Positions 15,422 through 23,996 of a DNA stretch of 64,000 bases are shown in pieces. The DNA is from an uncultured Bryobacteraceae bacterium. Lineage in GTDB: Bacteria > Acidobacteriota > Terriglobia > Bryobacterales > Bryobacteraceae. Location of the stretch: positions 1 through 64,000 of the forward strand of contig CALKXJ010000008.1 in NCBI GenBank assembly GCA_938003835.1, written 5' to 3'. Each line of letters opens with the position of its first letter. The stretch's first letter is position 1. The notes below the pieces were generated by a model, which ran no database searches, had not been told where the DNA came from, and saw only the letters and a program-made list of their open reading frames with translations. The position numbers were made by a program, and so were the translations under genes.

Positions 15422-16741
15422 TTATGATAGCGTTTCAGCCAGGAGAATTTCAGCGATGCGGCGGGGGTCCTTGGCCACGACCACGGGGCGATTTTCGAAG
15501 GCGCCGCGGACCGGCACGCCGGCCGGGGTAACGAGTTGTCCCGTGTGGTACCGGTAAACGTAATCAGGGTCTTTCAGGAGATGGCCGGTGAGGACTCCGA
15601 CCACATCCTCATCCGGCGCGATCACGCCCGCCTGGCGCAGCTTGCGGATGCCGGCGAGCGTAGCGGCCGAGGCGGGCTCGCAACCGATGCCGCAGCGGCC
15701 GATCACCGCCTTGGCGTCGGCGATCTCCTGCTCACTCACTTTCTCGACCACACCGCGCGACGAGCGCACCTCGAAGGCGGCCTTCGGCCAGGAGACCGGA
15801 TCGCCGATGCGGATCGCGGTGGCGAGCGTTTCCGGATGCGCGACTGGACGGAAGCCGCCGCGGCCCTCCTCGCGCATGTACTCGTAAAAGGGCGCGGCCC
15901 CCTCAGCCTGAATCACCGCCAGCCGCGGCATCTTCTCGAGGAACCCGTGCTCGGATAGCTCCCGCAGGGCCTTGCCGAAGGCGGCCGTGTTGCCGAGGTT
16001 GCCGCCGGGAAGCGCGATCCAGTCCGGCGCGCGCCAGTCCCGCTGGTCCATCATCTCGATGACGATGCTCTTCTGTCCCTCGATCCGGAACGGATTGACC
16101 GAGTTGAGCAGATAGATGCCGAGTTCGCCGGCGAGCGAGCGCACCAGCGCGAGGATCTCGTCGAAGTTGGCCTCCACCTGGAGCGTGCGCGCGCCGTATT
16201 CGAGCGCCTGCGCGAGCTTGCCGAAGGAGATGTTGCCGTGCGGAATGAAGATGATCGGCTCGAGGCCCGCCGCTGCGGCGTAGGCGGTCATCGAAGCCGA
16301 GGTGTTGCCTGTGGAGACGCAGGCCACGCGCCGCATGCCCAGCCGCAGCGCTTGGGCCACGCCGCAGGTCATGCCGTTGTCCTTGAAAGAGCCGGTCGGG
16401 TTGAAACCCTGATGCTTGAAGGTGAGCCTCTCCAGGCCGGCGTACTCGGCCGCTTTCGGCGCATCGAGCAGCGGCGTGTTGCCCTCGCCCAGCGTGACGA
16501 CCGAGCCGTAGTCCTCGAGAAACGGAATGAGCTCCCGGTAGCGCCAGACGCCGCTGCGGTCGATCGGGGCGTTCTCCGTGCGCCGCTCGCGCCATAGCCG
16601 CTTCAAGCGGCCCGCGTCGAGGTGAAGCTCCGGATACTCGACTTCGAGAAGGCCTCCGCAGCTCGGGCACTCGTAGATGACCTCGGTGATGGGAAACCGC
16701 CGCCGGCAGGCGCGCTCGAAGCAGACGAGTTCGGCCGTCAT
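15422..16741 (-). CDS. thrC: Threonine synthase
   Basis: The protein has 439 residues. This copy has the features of the canonical bacterial enzyme: an N-terminal Cys pair (CPSCGG), LGEGNTPLLDAP, PLP lysine Lys120 in FNPTGSFKDNGM, STGNTSASM for the substrate carboxylate, and the glycine-rich PLP phosphate loop LPGGNLGN. It makes threonine from O-phosphohomoserine. Homoserine kinase and dehydrogenase are not adjacent. A TATAAT read on the minus strand at 16751-16756 lies just ahead of the ATG, implying a very short leader. The paralogue at 12784 is the divergent second copy. Confidence 0.9.
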   Translation of the reverse strand: MTAELVCFERACRRRFPITEVIYECPSCGGLLEVEYPELHLDAGRLKRLWRERRTENAPIDRSGVWRYRELIPFLEDYGSVVTLGEGNTPLLDAPKAAEYAGLERLTFKHQGFNPTGSFKDNGMTCGVAQALRLGMRRVACVSTGNTSASMTAYAAAAGLEPIIFIPHGNISFGKLAQALEYGARTLQVEANFDEILALVRSLAGELGIYLLNSVNPFRIEGQKSIVIEMMDQRDWRAPDWIALPGGNLGNTAAFGKALRELSEHGFLEKMPRLAVIQAEGAAPFYEYMREEGRGGFRPVAHPETLATAIRIGDPVSWPKAAFEVRSSRGVVEKVSEQEIADAKAVIGRCGIGCEPASAATLAGIRKLRQAGVIAPDEDVVGVLTGHLLKDPDYVYRYHTGQLVTPAGVPVRGAFENRPVVVAKDPRRIAEILLAETLS

Positions 16742-16750
16742 GAAACCCTG

Positions 16751-16758
16751 ATTATACT
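16751..16758. promoter_or_regulatory. Overlapping divergent -10 boxes between thrC and the dehydrogenase
   Basis: ATTATACT reads TATACT on the plus strand (16753-16758), toward the dehydrogenase ATG at 16790, and TATAAT on the minus strand (16756-16751), toward thrC ATG 16741. Neither has a clear -35 element at 16-18 bases. The shared position means that only one polymerase could be bound at a time. Confidence 0.4.
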
Positions 16759-16789
16759 GATTGGGACTTCATCCTCCGAGGACGGATGC

Positions 16790-17746
16790 ATGCTGGCGGT
16801 TCATTTCGAAAACGGGCGCGTGGAACTGCGGCGCGCGGCGCGGCCTCGCCGCCCCGAGGGCTTCGCCCTCCTCCGGCTGCTGGCGGCGGGCATCTGCAAT
16901 ACCGATCTGGAACTGCTGGCCGGCTATTACGGCTTCCGCGGGCGGCCCGGTCATGAATTCGTGGGCGAGGTCATCGAGGCGGACGATCCGGCGCTCATGG
17001 GCCGGCGCGTCGTCGGCGAAATCAACCTGGCCTGCGGCCGCTGCAACTGGTGCGCCGCCGGCCTCGGGCGGCACTGCCCGCGCCGCAAGGTGCTCGGCAT
17101 CGTGAAACACCCTGGCGCTTTTGCTGAATTCCTGACCCTGCCCGAGAGAAACCTCCATCCGGTCCCGGATTTGCTTTCCAACGAGCGGGCGGTCTTCGTC
17201 GAGCCGGTCGCCGCCGCTTGCGAGATCCTCGAACAGGTGCGGATTCCGCCGGGCGCCCCCGTCGCCGTGCTGGGCGACGGCAAGCTGGGCCTGCTCGTGG
17301 CGCAGGTGCTGGCCGCTCACGGTGCAAAGGTCCACCTTTACGGAAAGCATCGTGAAAAGTTACGCATCGCCGAGGCGGCGGGAGTTCATACGGCCCTTGC
17401 AGCGAGGAGGCTCCCCGTGGCTGCTTACGACTGGGTGGTCGAGGCGACCGGCGCGGCCGCCGGGCTCGGGACTGCCGTCGCGATGGCGCGCCCGCGCGGC
17501 ACTGTGATTCTCAAGTCGACCGTCCACGACCGGGTGCCGTTCGACACAGCTCCAGTTGTGGTGAATGAGGTGACCCTGGTCGGCTCCCGGTGCGGGCCGT
17601 TCGAGCCGGCTTTGCGGTTACTGGCGGAGGGCGCCGTGCGGGTCGATGAGATGATTTCGGCGGTCTACCCGCTCTCGCGGGCTGCGGAGGCGCTGCGGCG
17701 CGCGGCCGACAAAGGCGTGCTCAAGGTGCTGCTCGTTCCGGATTGA
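16790..17746 (+). CDS. Zinc-type medium-chain alcohol/polyol dehydrogenase
   Basis: The protein has 318 residues from ATG 16790, with GAGGA about ten bases upstream. The GroES-like half carries the catalytic zinc pattern: the Cys in AAGICNTDLEL, then GHEF. The structural-zinc lobe appears as CGRCNWCAAGLGRHC. The Rossmann half has VLGDGKLGLLVAQVLAAHGA, a GxGxxG-like NAD(P) motif (GDGKLG). It should oxidise a small alcohol or sugar alcohol with NAD(P)+; the substrate is not determined. It is slightly shorter than the usual 340-350 residues but complete at both ends. It shares a divergent promoter region with thrC. Confidence 0.85.
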   Translation: MLAVHFENGRVELRRAARPRRPEGFALLRLLAAGICNTDLELLAGYYGFRGRPGHEFVGEVIEADDPALMGRRVVGEINLACGRCNWCAAGLGRHCPRRKVLGIVKHPGAFAEFLTLPERNLHPVPDLLSNERAVFVEPVAAACEILEQVRIPPGAPVAVLGDGKLGLLVAQVLAAHGAKVHLYGKHREKLRIAEAAGVHTALAARRLPVAAYDWVVEATGAAAGLGTAVAMARPRGTVILKSTVHDRVPFDTAPVVVNEVTLVGSRCGPFEPALRLLAEGAVRVDEMISAVYPLSRAAEALRRAADKGVLKVLLVPD

Positions 17747-17766
17747 TCCGGGCTTGGCTTACCGGA

Positions 17767-18366
17767 TCAGTGCGGCAGGCCCTCGATCCACTTGTCTACG
17801 GGCTGCGATTCGGCCGACTCCGACTTGAGCTCCATCAGCCCGTATTCGAAGCCCTTGTCGAAGGCGCGAAGGTTCAGTGCTTCCGTTCCGGCGGGCACCG
17901 AGTCGGCGACGGCCTTCCGCAGCGACTCCGGTTGAAGCAGTTTCGTGACCGCCGCGAAGAAGCCCACCATCACGATGTTGAGCACCAGGCGCCGGCCCAG
18001 CTCCTCAGCCAGCCGCGTTGCGGGAACCCCGTGGATCCTGATGCCGTTCGGCAGGTCGTGGATCCGCACCAGATCCTCTTCGATCAGCAGCGTGCCGCCA
18101 GGCTTCAGCTCCGGCATGAAGCGGTTGTAGGCGTCCTGCGACATCGCAATCAGGATGTCCGGCTGCGTGATGTAGGGATACAGGATCGGTTCATCGGAGA
18201 GGATCACCTGGGCGGAGCAGGCGCTACCGCGCGCCTCCGGTCCGAAGGCCTGGGTGAGCGTCGCGTAGCCGTTTTCAAAAATCGAGGCGGCTTTGCCGAT
18301 AATCATCGCCGCCAGAATGACACCCTGGCCGCCAAAGCCTGCCACGCGAATTTCGGTCAGTGGCAT
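17767..18366 (-). CDS. korC: 2-oxoacid:ferredoxin oxidoreductase, gamma subunit
   Basis: The protein has 199 residues and starts MPLTEIRVAGFGGQGVI, the characteristic gamma-subunit opening, followed by TLTQAFGPEARGSACSAQVI. Together with KorA, KorB and KorD it forms the CoA-acylating enzyme that oxidises a 2-oxoacid, most likely 2-oxoglutarate, and reduces ferredoxin; it can also run reductively. The start codon lies inside the 3' end of korB (10-bp overlap), so translation is coupled. It is the last gene of the korDABC operon. Confidence 0.88.
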   Translation of the reverse strand: MPLTEIRVAGFGGQGVILAAMIIGKAASIFENGYATLTQAFGPEARGSACSAQVILSDEPILYPYITQPDILIAMSQDAYNRFMPELKPGGTLLIEEDLVRIHDLPNGIRIHGVPATRLAEELGRRLVLNIVMVGFFAAVTKLLQPESLRKAVADSVPAGTEALNLRAFDKGFEYGLMELKSESAESQPVDKWIEGLPH

Positions 18367-19229
18367 GCCACCTCCTCGACGCAGGCGTATTTCTCGCCTA
18401 GACGCTCCCGGAGCTGGTGATGCATGGTGCCGAGCAAAGTGGGCCGTGTCCGATCGACGAACTTGCCCACGATGATGTCGGAGTTGATGTCGAAGGCCAC
18501 CTCCGAGGTCGGGGCGCCGTTGCGGATCTTGCTGCGCTGCTTGTAAAACTTCATCGCGTCCAGGCCGTCTCCCATCCGGTTGCGGCGCTGGTAGAGGGTC
18601 GGGCAGGGCGAGATGATCTCGATGAAGCTGAAGCCCTCCTTGTTCAGAGCCTCCTTCATGGAGCGGGCGAGCTGGCGCACATGGAAGGTCGTCCACCGCG
18701 CCACATACGTTGCGCCGGCGGCCTCGGCCAGCTGCGGGAGATTGAACGGGGGCTCGTAACAGCCGTAGGGCGTCGTACTGCTCAGCGCCGAAATCGGCGT
18801 GGTGGGCGCCACCTGGCCGCCGGTCATGGCGTAGATCAGGTTGTTGACACAGATGATGACCAGATCGAGGTTCCGGCGCGCCGCGTGAATGAAATGATTC
18901 CCGCCGATGGCGAACAGGTCGCCGTCTCCGGAATAGACGATCACCTTCAGCTTGGGATTCGCCAACTTCAGGCCGGTGGCGAACGGGATGGCACGACCGT
19001 GCGTGGTGTGGAAGGAATCGAGCTTGAGATAGCCCGCCACGCGCCCGGTGCAGCCGATGCCGGAGACGATCGCCACCTTGTCCAGGTCGACCTTGGACTC
19101 GATCAGCGCCCGGGCAAAGCAGTTCACCGACGTGCCGATGCCGCAGCCCGCGCACCAGATGTGCGGGATCCGCTCCATGCGCAGGAATTGCTCGACGGGA
19201 TTCTCCGGAATGACCTCTAGCTCAGCCAT
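18357..19229 (-). CDS. korB: 2-oxoacid:ferredoxin oxidoreductase, beta (TPP) subunit
   Basis: The protein has 290 residues from ATG 19229, whose A and T are shared with the korA stop as TAATG. The Cys motif IWCAGCGIG is a cluster-binding pair of the beta subunit, and the thiamine diphosphate motif is GDGDLFAIGGNHFIHAARRN. SGIGCTGR and TTHGRAIPFATG are also typical. It binds TPP and carries out 2-oxoacid decarboxylation. GGAGG lies about 12 bases upstream within korA. Confidence 0.92.
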   Translation of the reverse strand: MAELEVIPENPVEQFLRMERIPHIWCAGCGIGTSVNCFARALIESKVDLDKVAIVSGIGCTGRVAGYLKLDSFHTTHGRAIPFATGLKLANPKLKVIVYSGDGDLFAIGGNHFIHAARRNLDLVIICVNNLIYAMTGGQVAPTTPISALSSTTPYGCYEPPFNLPQLAEAAGATYVARWTTFHVRQLARSMKEALNKEGFSFIEIISPCPTLYQRRNRMGDGLDAMKFYKQRSKIRNGAPTSEVAFDINSDIIVGKFVDRTRPTLLGTMHHQLRERLGEKYACVEEVACH

Positions 19230-20386
19230 TACTTTGCCGCCTCCAGAATTGCCTCGAGGATTTGCTCCGGCCGGTGGACCGTGCCGCCGGCGTGAGGGAC
19301 CGGGACGGTGCGCGCGGCGCCGCACGAGGCGCGCTCCACTTCCCGGGCGATCTGGCCCATGTTGAGCTCGGGCACGACAAACGCCTTGACCTGCTTGGCG
19401 ATTTCACGAACCCGCCAATCGGGGAACGGCCAGACGGTGAGCAGGCGCAGTTTGCCGACTCGCACTCCTTTCCGGCGGGCCAGCTCGATCGAGCGCTGCG
19501 CCACCCGCGCCGTGATGCCGTAAGAAACCACGACCACCTCAGCGCCGTCGATGCCTTCTTCCTCCCGCATGCTGATCCGCTCAGCCGCGTTGCGGATCTT
19601 GGCGGTGATCCGCCGGATCAACTTGTCCTGCGCTACGGGGCTCATGGCCGGATAGCCGCGCTCGTCGTGCGTGAGACCGGTAATGTGAAACCGGTAGCCC
19701 ATGCCGGCGTGCACCATCTCGGGCACCAGATCCCCGTCGGTTTCATACGGCTGGAAGGCCTCCGGCGGTTTGTTGGTCAGCCGCCGCGGATAGATCTCGA
19801 TCTCTTCCGCTGGCGGGATCACCACCTTCTCGGTCATGTGGCCGACGCACTCGTCCATCATCAGCAAAACCGGCGTGCGATACTGCTCGGAGAGATTGAA
19901 AGCACGGATGGTCAAATCGAAGCACTCCTGCGGCGAACTCGGCGACAGCGCGATGATCTCGTAGTCGCCGTGGGAGCCCCAGCGCGCCTGCATCATGTCG
20001 GCCTGAGCTGGAAGCGTCGGCAGGCCGGTCGACGGCCCGCCTCGCTGCACGTTGACGAAAACGCACGGCGTCTCGGTCATCGCGGCATAGCCGATGTGCT
20101 CCATCATGAGCGAGAAGCCGGGACCGGAGGTCACCGTAAAGGCCTTGGCGCCCGCCCAAACGGCGCCTTGAATGGCGATCGAGGCGGCCAGTTCATCCTC
20201 CATCTGGATGAAGGTGCCGCCTACAAGCGGAATCCGCTGCGCGAAACGCTCCACGACCTCTGTGGACGGCGTGATGGGATAGCCTGCGGCAAATCGCGCA
20301 CCTGCGGCTAGACACCCTTCCGCGCAGGCGAAGTCACCATCGAGAAAATGGATGCCGGTGAGAACTCCTTTCGGGTCCGCCGTCAT
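19229..20386 (-). CDS. korA: 2-oxoacid:ferredoxin oxidoreductase, alpha subunit
   Basis: The protein has 385 residues. The N-terminal pyrimidine-binding domain has GARFAAGYPITPSTEV and MEDELAASIAIQGAVWAG, followed by TSGPGFSLMMEHIGYA, a region conserved in KorA/VorB proteins. The C-terminal domain has VVSYGITARVAQRS and the swivel region LRLLTVWPFP. Together with KorB it makes the catalytic core. The start codon overlaps the korD stop as ATGA and the stop overlaps the korB start as TAATG, so all subunits are made in a fixed ratio. Confidence 0.92.
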   Translation of the reverse strand: MTADPKGVLTGIHFLDGDFACAEGCLAAGARFAAGYPITPSTEVVERFAQRIPLVGGTFIQMEDELAASIAIQGAVWAGAKAFTVTSGPGFSLMMEHIGYAAMTETPCVFVNVQRGGPSTGLPTLPAQADMMQARWGSHGDYEIIALSPSSPQECFDLTIRAFNLSEQYRTPVLLMMDECVGHMTEKVVIPPAEEIEIYPRRLTNKPPEAFQPYETDGDLVPEMVHAGMGYRFHITGLTHDERGYPAMSPVAQDKLIRRITAKIRNAAERISMREEEGIDGAEVVVVSYGITARVAQRSIELARRKGVRVGKLRLLTVWPFPDWRVREIAKQVKAFVVPELNMGQIAREVERASCGAARTVPVPHAGGTVHRPEQILEAILEAAK

Positions 20387-20637
20387 TCTTCATCCTCGCT
20401 GTCTTCCCCCGGCTTGCCGTTCGATGGGATCTTCCAGCCGTAGATGGCAAAGTCGGGGCAATACATTCCGCACAGATCGCAACCACTACATTTTTCAGGG
20501 GCGACCACGTAAGGCGGGTGGTAGCCTTTCGAGTTAAACGCCGAAGAGAGCGCAAGGACCTTCGTCGGGCAGAACTCGACGCAAAACCCGCAACCCTTGC
20601 AGCGCTCAACGATGATGGAAACGGAACCTTTTGCCAT
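20383..20637 (-). CDS. korD: 2-oxoacid oxidoreductase ferredoxin-like delta subunit
   Basis: The protein has 84 residues from ATG 20637; a longer in-frame ATG at 20739 would overlap the upstream subtilase stop and add a sequence without family resemblance. There are two [4Fe-4S] motifs: CKGCGFCVEFCP and CSGCDLCGMYCP. This small protein relays electrons from the TPP site to free ferredoxin. It is the first gene of korDABC. The 98 bases upstream, between it and the subtilase gene, hold a hairpin but no convincing promoter. Confidence 0.9.
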   Translation of the reverse strand: MAKGSVSIIVERCKGCGFCVEFCPTKVLALSSAFNSKGYHPPYVVAPEKCSGCDLCGMYCPDFAIYGWKIPSNGKPGEDSEDEE

Positions 20638-20712
20638 CCGGAGCACTCCGAGCTGGGACGAATCAGCCCGTCCCCCTTCATTTTTGCACGTTCGATACCA
20701 GCGAGAGGCGGC

Positions 20713-20729
20713 TGTTGAAGGATTCAACA
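20713..20729 (-). terminator. Short hairpin right after the subtilase stop codon
   Basis: This is a perfect 7-bp inverted repeat (TGTTGAA / TTCAACA) with a 3-nt loop, 6 bases beyond the stop of the subtilase gene on the minus strand. The stem is AT-rich and has no T run, so it may slow polymerase or protect the 3' end rather than act as a strong terminator. korD starts 76 bases further on. Confidence 0.3.
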
Positions 20730-20735
20730 CCAAAC

Positions 20736-23700
20736 TCAATCGACATACAGCAACGCCGCCTTGGAGCGCACACCCCCTTGAGTCAGTATCACCTCGTGCA
20801 GACCCGAACTGAGCTCCTGCGGAACCACGATGTTCACCTGGTACAGTCCGACGCTTCCGGGTGACAGACCGCTGAAGAGCACAGAGGCAGCGCGCCCGCC
20901 GACGCTGACTTGCGGTTGCTCGAGAGTCCGGGCCAGCGGCGTCTGCGGCGTCGGTTCCCCGCTCGGGGGCGTATGGTCAACTGGACCGAGCCCGTTGGCA
21001 TAAAGCTGGATGACGCGCCCGCGCCGCGCACGGTTGGCCGAGGTGAGCACCCGGTAGTCTTCGTCGCGTGCGGCGGCGAGCAGGCGACCGCTGCCCGCCA
21101 GATCCGCGATCTCAAAGAAAGCCGGCGAGTAGTCATAGAGCGGAAGCGTATAGAGCGCGCTTTCGCTCAAGGCGCCGATGCTCACCTTCATCTTGACCGA
21201 GTTCAGCCCGCGGAGCTCCCAGGGAATCTGTACGTTGATCTGCCCCTCGCTGACGAAGTAAAGGCGGCCCGGCAGGCTGAGCTTGCGCTCCGCGACGTCG
21301 AAGCTGACGCTGGTGGTGGCCAGCGCGAGCGGCAGGTAGGGCGTGCTGTATACCTTGAACGCCTCGCTGAGGTTCCGCCCGAAGATCGAGATATAGGAGC
21401 CAGGCGCCAGCCCTCGGCCGACCTCGCCGCCGGCAGCATTGACTACGCCATTCTGGAAGATGGCCGGGCGCAGGCGCACCCGACCCGGGAACGAGACGGC
21501 CAGGGTGGGTCCGGTCATCAGCTCAGCGCTGAACTCGAATTCGCCTGGAAACAGCGGCGCCACGGCGCGAGCGTAGGCGATCCCCAGCTCGTCGGTGCGC
21601 TCGCTGGCCCGCACGATGCCCGCGGCAGGACGGAAACGGACCGGAACGTTCGGCACGGGCACGCCGTGGCGGTCCACGACCTTGAGCAAGAGGTCTCCGG
21701 GAATCGTCTCGCCGGCGTTGGCTACAAAGTCGAAGCCGCTGATCGGAAGAATATTGAACGGCACGCCGTCGCCGCGCAGGTACAGGTAAGGCACGCGCAG
21801 CGGCACGGCACCGCCTTCGATCACCACGAAACCCTCGTAAGAGCCCGGCGATGGCAGCGAAACTAGGCGCACGCTCACTTGCTCGGAGGCCCCGGCTGCC
21901 AGAGTCAGCCGCGAACCGCTCAGTTGGAGGCGCGCATCCGGGGGGTCGATCCGCAGCGCCAGCGTCACGGCGGCGTTGCCGCGGTTGCGGATCCGGAGCC
22001 CTAACGACGGAAGCGAATCGGGGCGGACGGCGCCGAAAGAAAGCGTGGCCGGCTCCGCCGTGATGGCGGTACGCACCGCTTGCACGACATCGACTTTGCC
22101 GGCGCCTTGAGCCGTGACGCTTGCCGGAATCCGGCCGCCGTTTTCGTCAAAGTCCCCCAGATTGCCACGCGCCGTGTTGGCGAGAGCCGACTTGAGATCC
22201 GCAGGCGTAAAGGCGGGCCGAAGCTGCTTGACGAGCGCGGCAGCCCCGGCGACGATCGGCGCCGAGAAGCTCGTGCCCTGCGCCGCGGTGAAGCCGTCCG
22301 GGCTCCACAGATCGCCGTTCGGGTCGTAAGACTGTGTCGCCAGATAAAGATCGGTCCCCACGGCCACCAGTTCGGGTTTGACGTGGTTTTCTCCGATGCC
22401 CGGCCCACGCGAGGAGAAGTAGGCGATCGTGTCCGCCTCGGCATCGAGCTCCACCAGGGCCGGATCGAGCCTCCATGACCGGTTCGGATCCGCTCGAAGC
22501 AGTTCTCGCACCGCGCGGCCGTCCTCAGCCCCCATCATGGCGGCCGGGATGCCCGTCTCGGCCAGGCCTAGCGGGGGGAAGATGAAATTCGATCCCCCGC
22601 TTTGGACAAAGACCACCGCCACAGCCCCGGCTCGCTGCGCGTTGGCCACCTTCGTGGCATAGGCGCACCCGCCTCGATCGACAAGCGCAATCGCACCCGC
22701 CAGGGAGTCCCGCGCCAGCGGGCGGCAAGCGAAACCATCGAGCTCCGTCGCCCCGACATCTTTGAGCGGAGCGGTGATCGGCCCTTCCGGCCGCGGGCCG
22801 TTGCCAAACAGGACCGGGATCTCTCGGAGGCGGCCCGGCACGCCGTCGCCGAGCGCCTGGAGAGTGGAAAAGAAAATGTGGGCGTTTGTCGACGCGCCAA
22901 CCGTGATGGCCGAGGGCGCCGTTCCCGGGCTGTGCATCGAGTTCAGGGCGGGGAAGCGTATCGCCAGATCGCCGTCGTTCCCCGCCGAGACGACCACCGT
23001 GAGACCGCTGCGCACCGCGTTTTCGACCGCGGCGACCTGGACGTCGCAAGGATCCGCTCCCGGGCGACCGCAGACCGAGCCGCGGTCGTTCGGCCCCCAT
23101 TCGGCGGGTTGCCCTGAGGCCAACACGACGATGTCCATACCGTCCCGCAGCGCGTCCTCGAGCGCCATCACGATCACATCGTCGAAAGTCACATCGTTGA
23201 CCCCGGGCGAGCCGTAAATCTTGTAGTTGCCAAGGTAAGCCTTGGGCGCCACGCCGGAGACCGTAGCGGAAGCGCCTCGGGTTTCCATTCCCGCGACAGC
23301 CATTGCGGCGGCCGTGCCATGCCCCACACGGTCACGGGGCGAAAGATCGTCCGGACGGGAGAACTCGGGCCGGTCAGCCAGCACGAGCAGGTCAACGTAG
23401 CTTCGGGCGGCGATGATCTTGTTGGTAGTGAACGGGCAGTCGGCCGGCTCGCAGCGCGGATAGCCCGGCGGCGGGCGCAGGGTCGGATCCTGAAAAGCCG
23501 GGTGCGTGTGGTCGATGCCCGTGTCAAGAATTCCGATCTTGACGCCCGCTCCGGCGTTCTGGCTCCCACCGACCGTCGGCCAGGCCGCGCGCGCCCGCAC
23601 CAGATCGAGCGCCCGGTTCATGTGACGGCGGATGGGCCGCATGCGACGGACCTCGGCCACTCCCGGCAGCGATTTCAGCTCCTCCTCCGAGGCGCCGGGC

Positions 23701-23993
23701 GCCGCCACGTAGACGGCATTCAGCACCGTCTGCGTGGCGCCAAGCACGGTCATGCCCCGGCTCGCGAGCGCCGCTCGCAGCCTCTCCTGCTCGGCCTCGA
23801 TGCGATGGAGCTCTTCGGCGGCCGCGTGCCGGCTGGAGGGTCCGGTCGTGAGCTTGCCGGCCAGGGGCGGCTCACGCAACACTAACGCGAATCGATCCAG
23901 CCGTCCTTGCGCAAGGGCGAGCGGTCCGAGGAGGAGCAGGACGAAAAGCTTCACCGGCGCCAGCCGTCGCGAGAAACGCGTATTCGCTCTCAC
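20736..23993 (-). CDS. Secreted subtilisin-like protease with PA and TIGR03437-type domains
   Basis: The protein has 1085 residues. A signal peptide (VKLFVLLLLGPLALAQG) is followed by an inhibitor-like propeptide (35-125). The S8 catalytic triad is Asp157 in GILDTGID, His225 in GHGTAAAMA and Ser575 in GTSFSAPIVAG. A PA domain (about 390-500) is inserted between the His and Ser, as in cucumisin/lactocepin-like subtilases. After two Ig-like regions, the last 230 residues match the pattern of the Solibacter-type C-terminal domain: VVNAAGGEVGRGLAPGSY, IFGRNLSE, LYFVSEGQINVQIPWEL, and QLYANGLGPVD. That domain is a hallmark of Acidobacteria of the Solibacter lineage. It probably degrades extracellular protein. 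It starts 3 bases after the phosphatase gene stop. Confidence 0.9.
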   Translation of the reverse strand: MRANTRFSRRLAPVKLFVLLLLGPLALAQGRLDRFALVLREPPLAGKLTTGPSSRHAAAEELHRIEAEQERLRAALASRGMTVLGATQTVLNAVYVAAPGASEEELKSLPGVAEVRRMRPIRRHMNRALDLVRARAAWPTVGGSQNAGAGVKIGILDTGIDHTHPAFQDPTLRPPPGYPRCEPADCPFTTNKIIAARSYVDLLVLADRPEFSRPDDLSPRDRVGHGTAAAMAVAGMETRGASATVSGVAPKAYLGNYKIYGSPGVNDVTFDDVIVMALEDALRDGMDIVVLASGQPAEWGPNDRGSVCGRPGADPCDVQVAAVENAVRSGLTVVVSAGNDGDLAIRFPALNSMHSPGTAPSAITVGASTNAHIFFSTLQALGDGVPGRLREIPVLFGNGPRPEGPITAPLKDVGATELDGFACRPLARDSLAGAIALVDRGGCAYATKVANAQRAGAVAVVFVQSGGSNFIFPPLGLAETGIPAAMMGAEDGRAVRELLRADPNRSWRLDPALVELDAEADTIAYFSSRGPGIGENHVKPELVAVGTDLYLATQSYDPNGDLWSPDGFTAAQGTSFSAPIVAGAAALVKQLRPAFTPADLKSALANTARGNLGDFDENGGRIPASVTAQGAGKVDVVQAVRTAITAEPATLSFGAVRPDSLPSLGLRIRNRGNAAVTLALRIDPPDARLQLSGSRLTLAAGASEQVSVRLVSLPSPGSYEGFVVIEGGAVPLRVPYLYLRGDGVPFNILPISGFDFVANAGETIPGDLLLKVVDRHGVPVPNVPVRFRPAAGIVRASERTDELGIAYARAVAPLFPGEFEFSAELMTGPTLAVSFPGRVRLRPAIFQNGVVNAAGGEVGRGLAPGSYISIFGRNLSEAFKVYSTPYLPLALATTSVSFDVAERKLSLPGRLYFVSEGQINVQIPWELRGLNSVKMKVSIGALSESALYTLPLYDYSPAFFEIADLAGSGRLLAAARDEDYRVLTSANRARRGRVIQLYANGLGPVDHTPPSGEPTPQTPLARTLEQPQVSVGGRAASVLFSGLSPGSVGLYQVNIVVPQELSSGLHEVILTQGGVRSKAALLYVD

Positions 23994-23996
23994 GCC

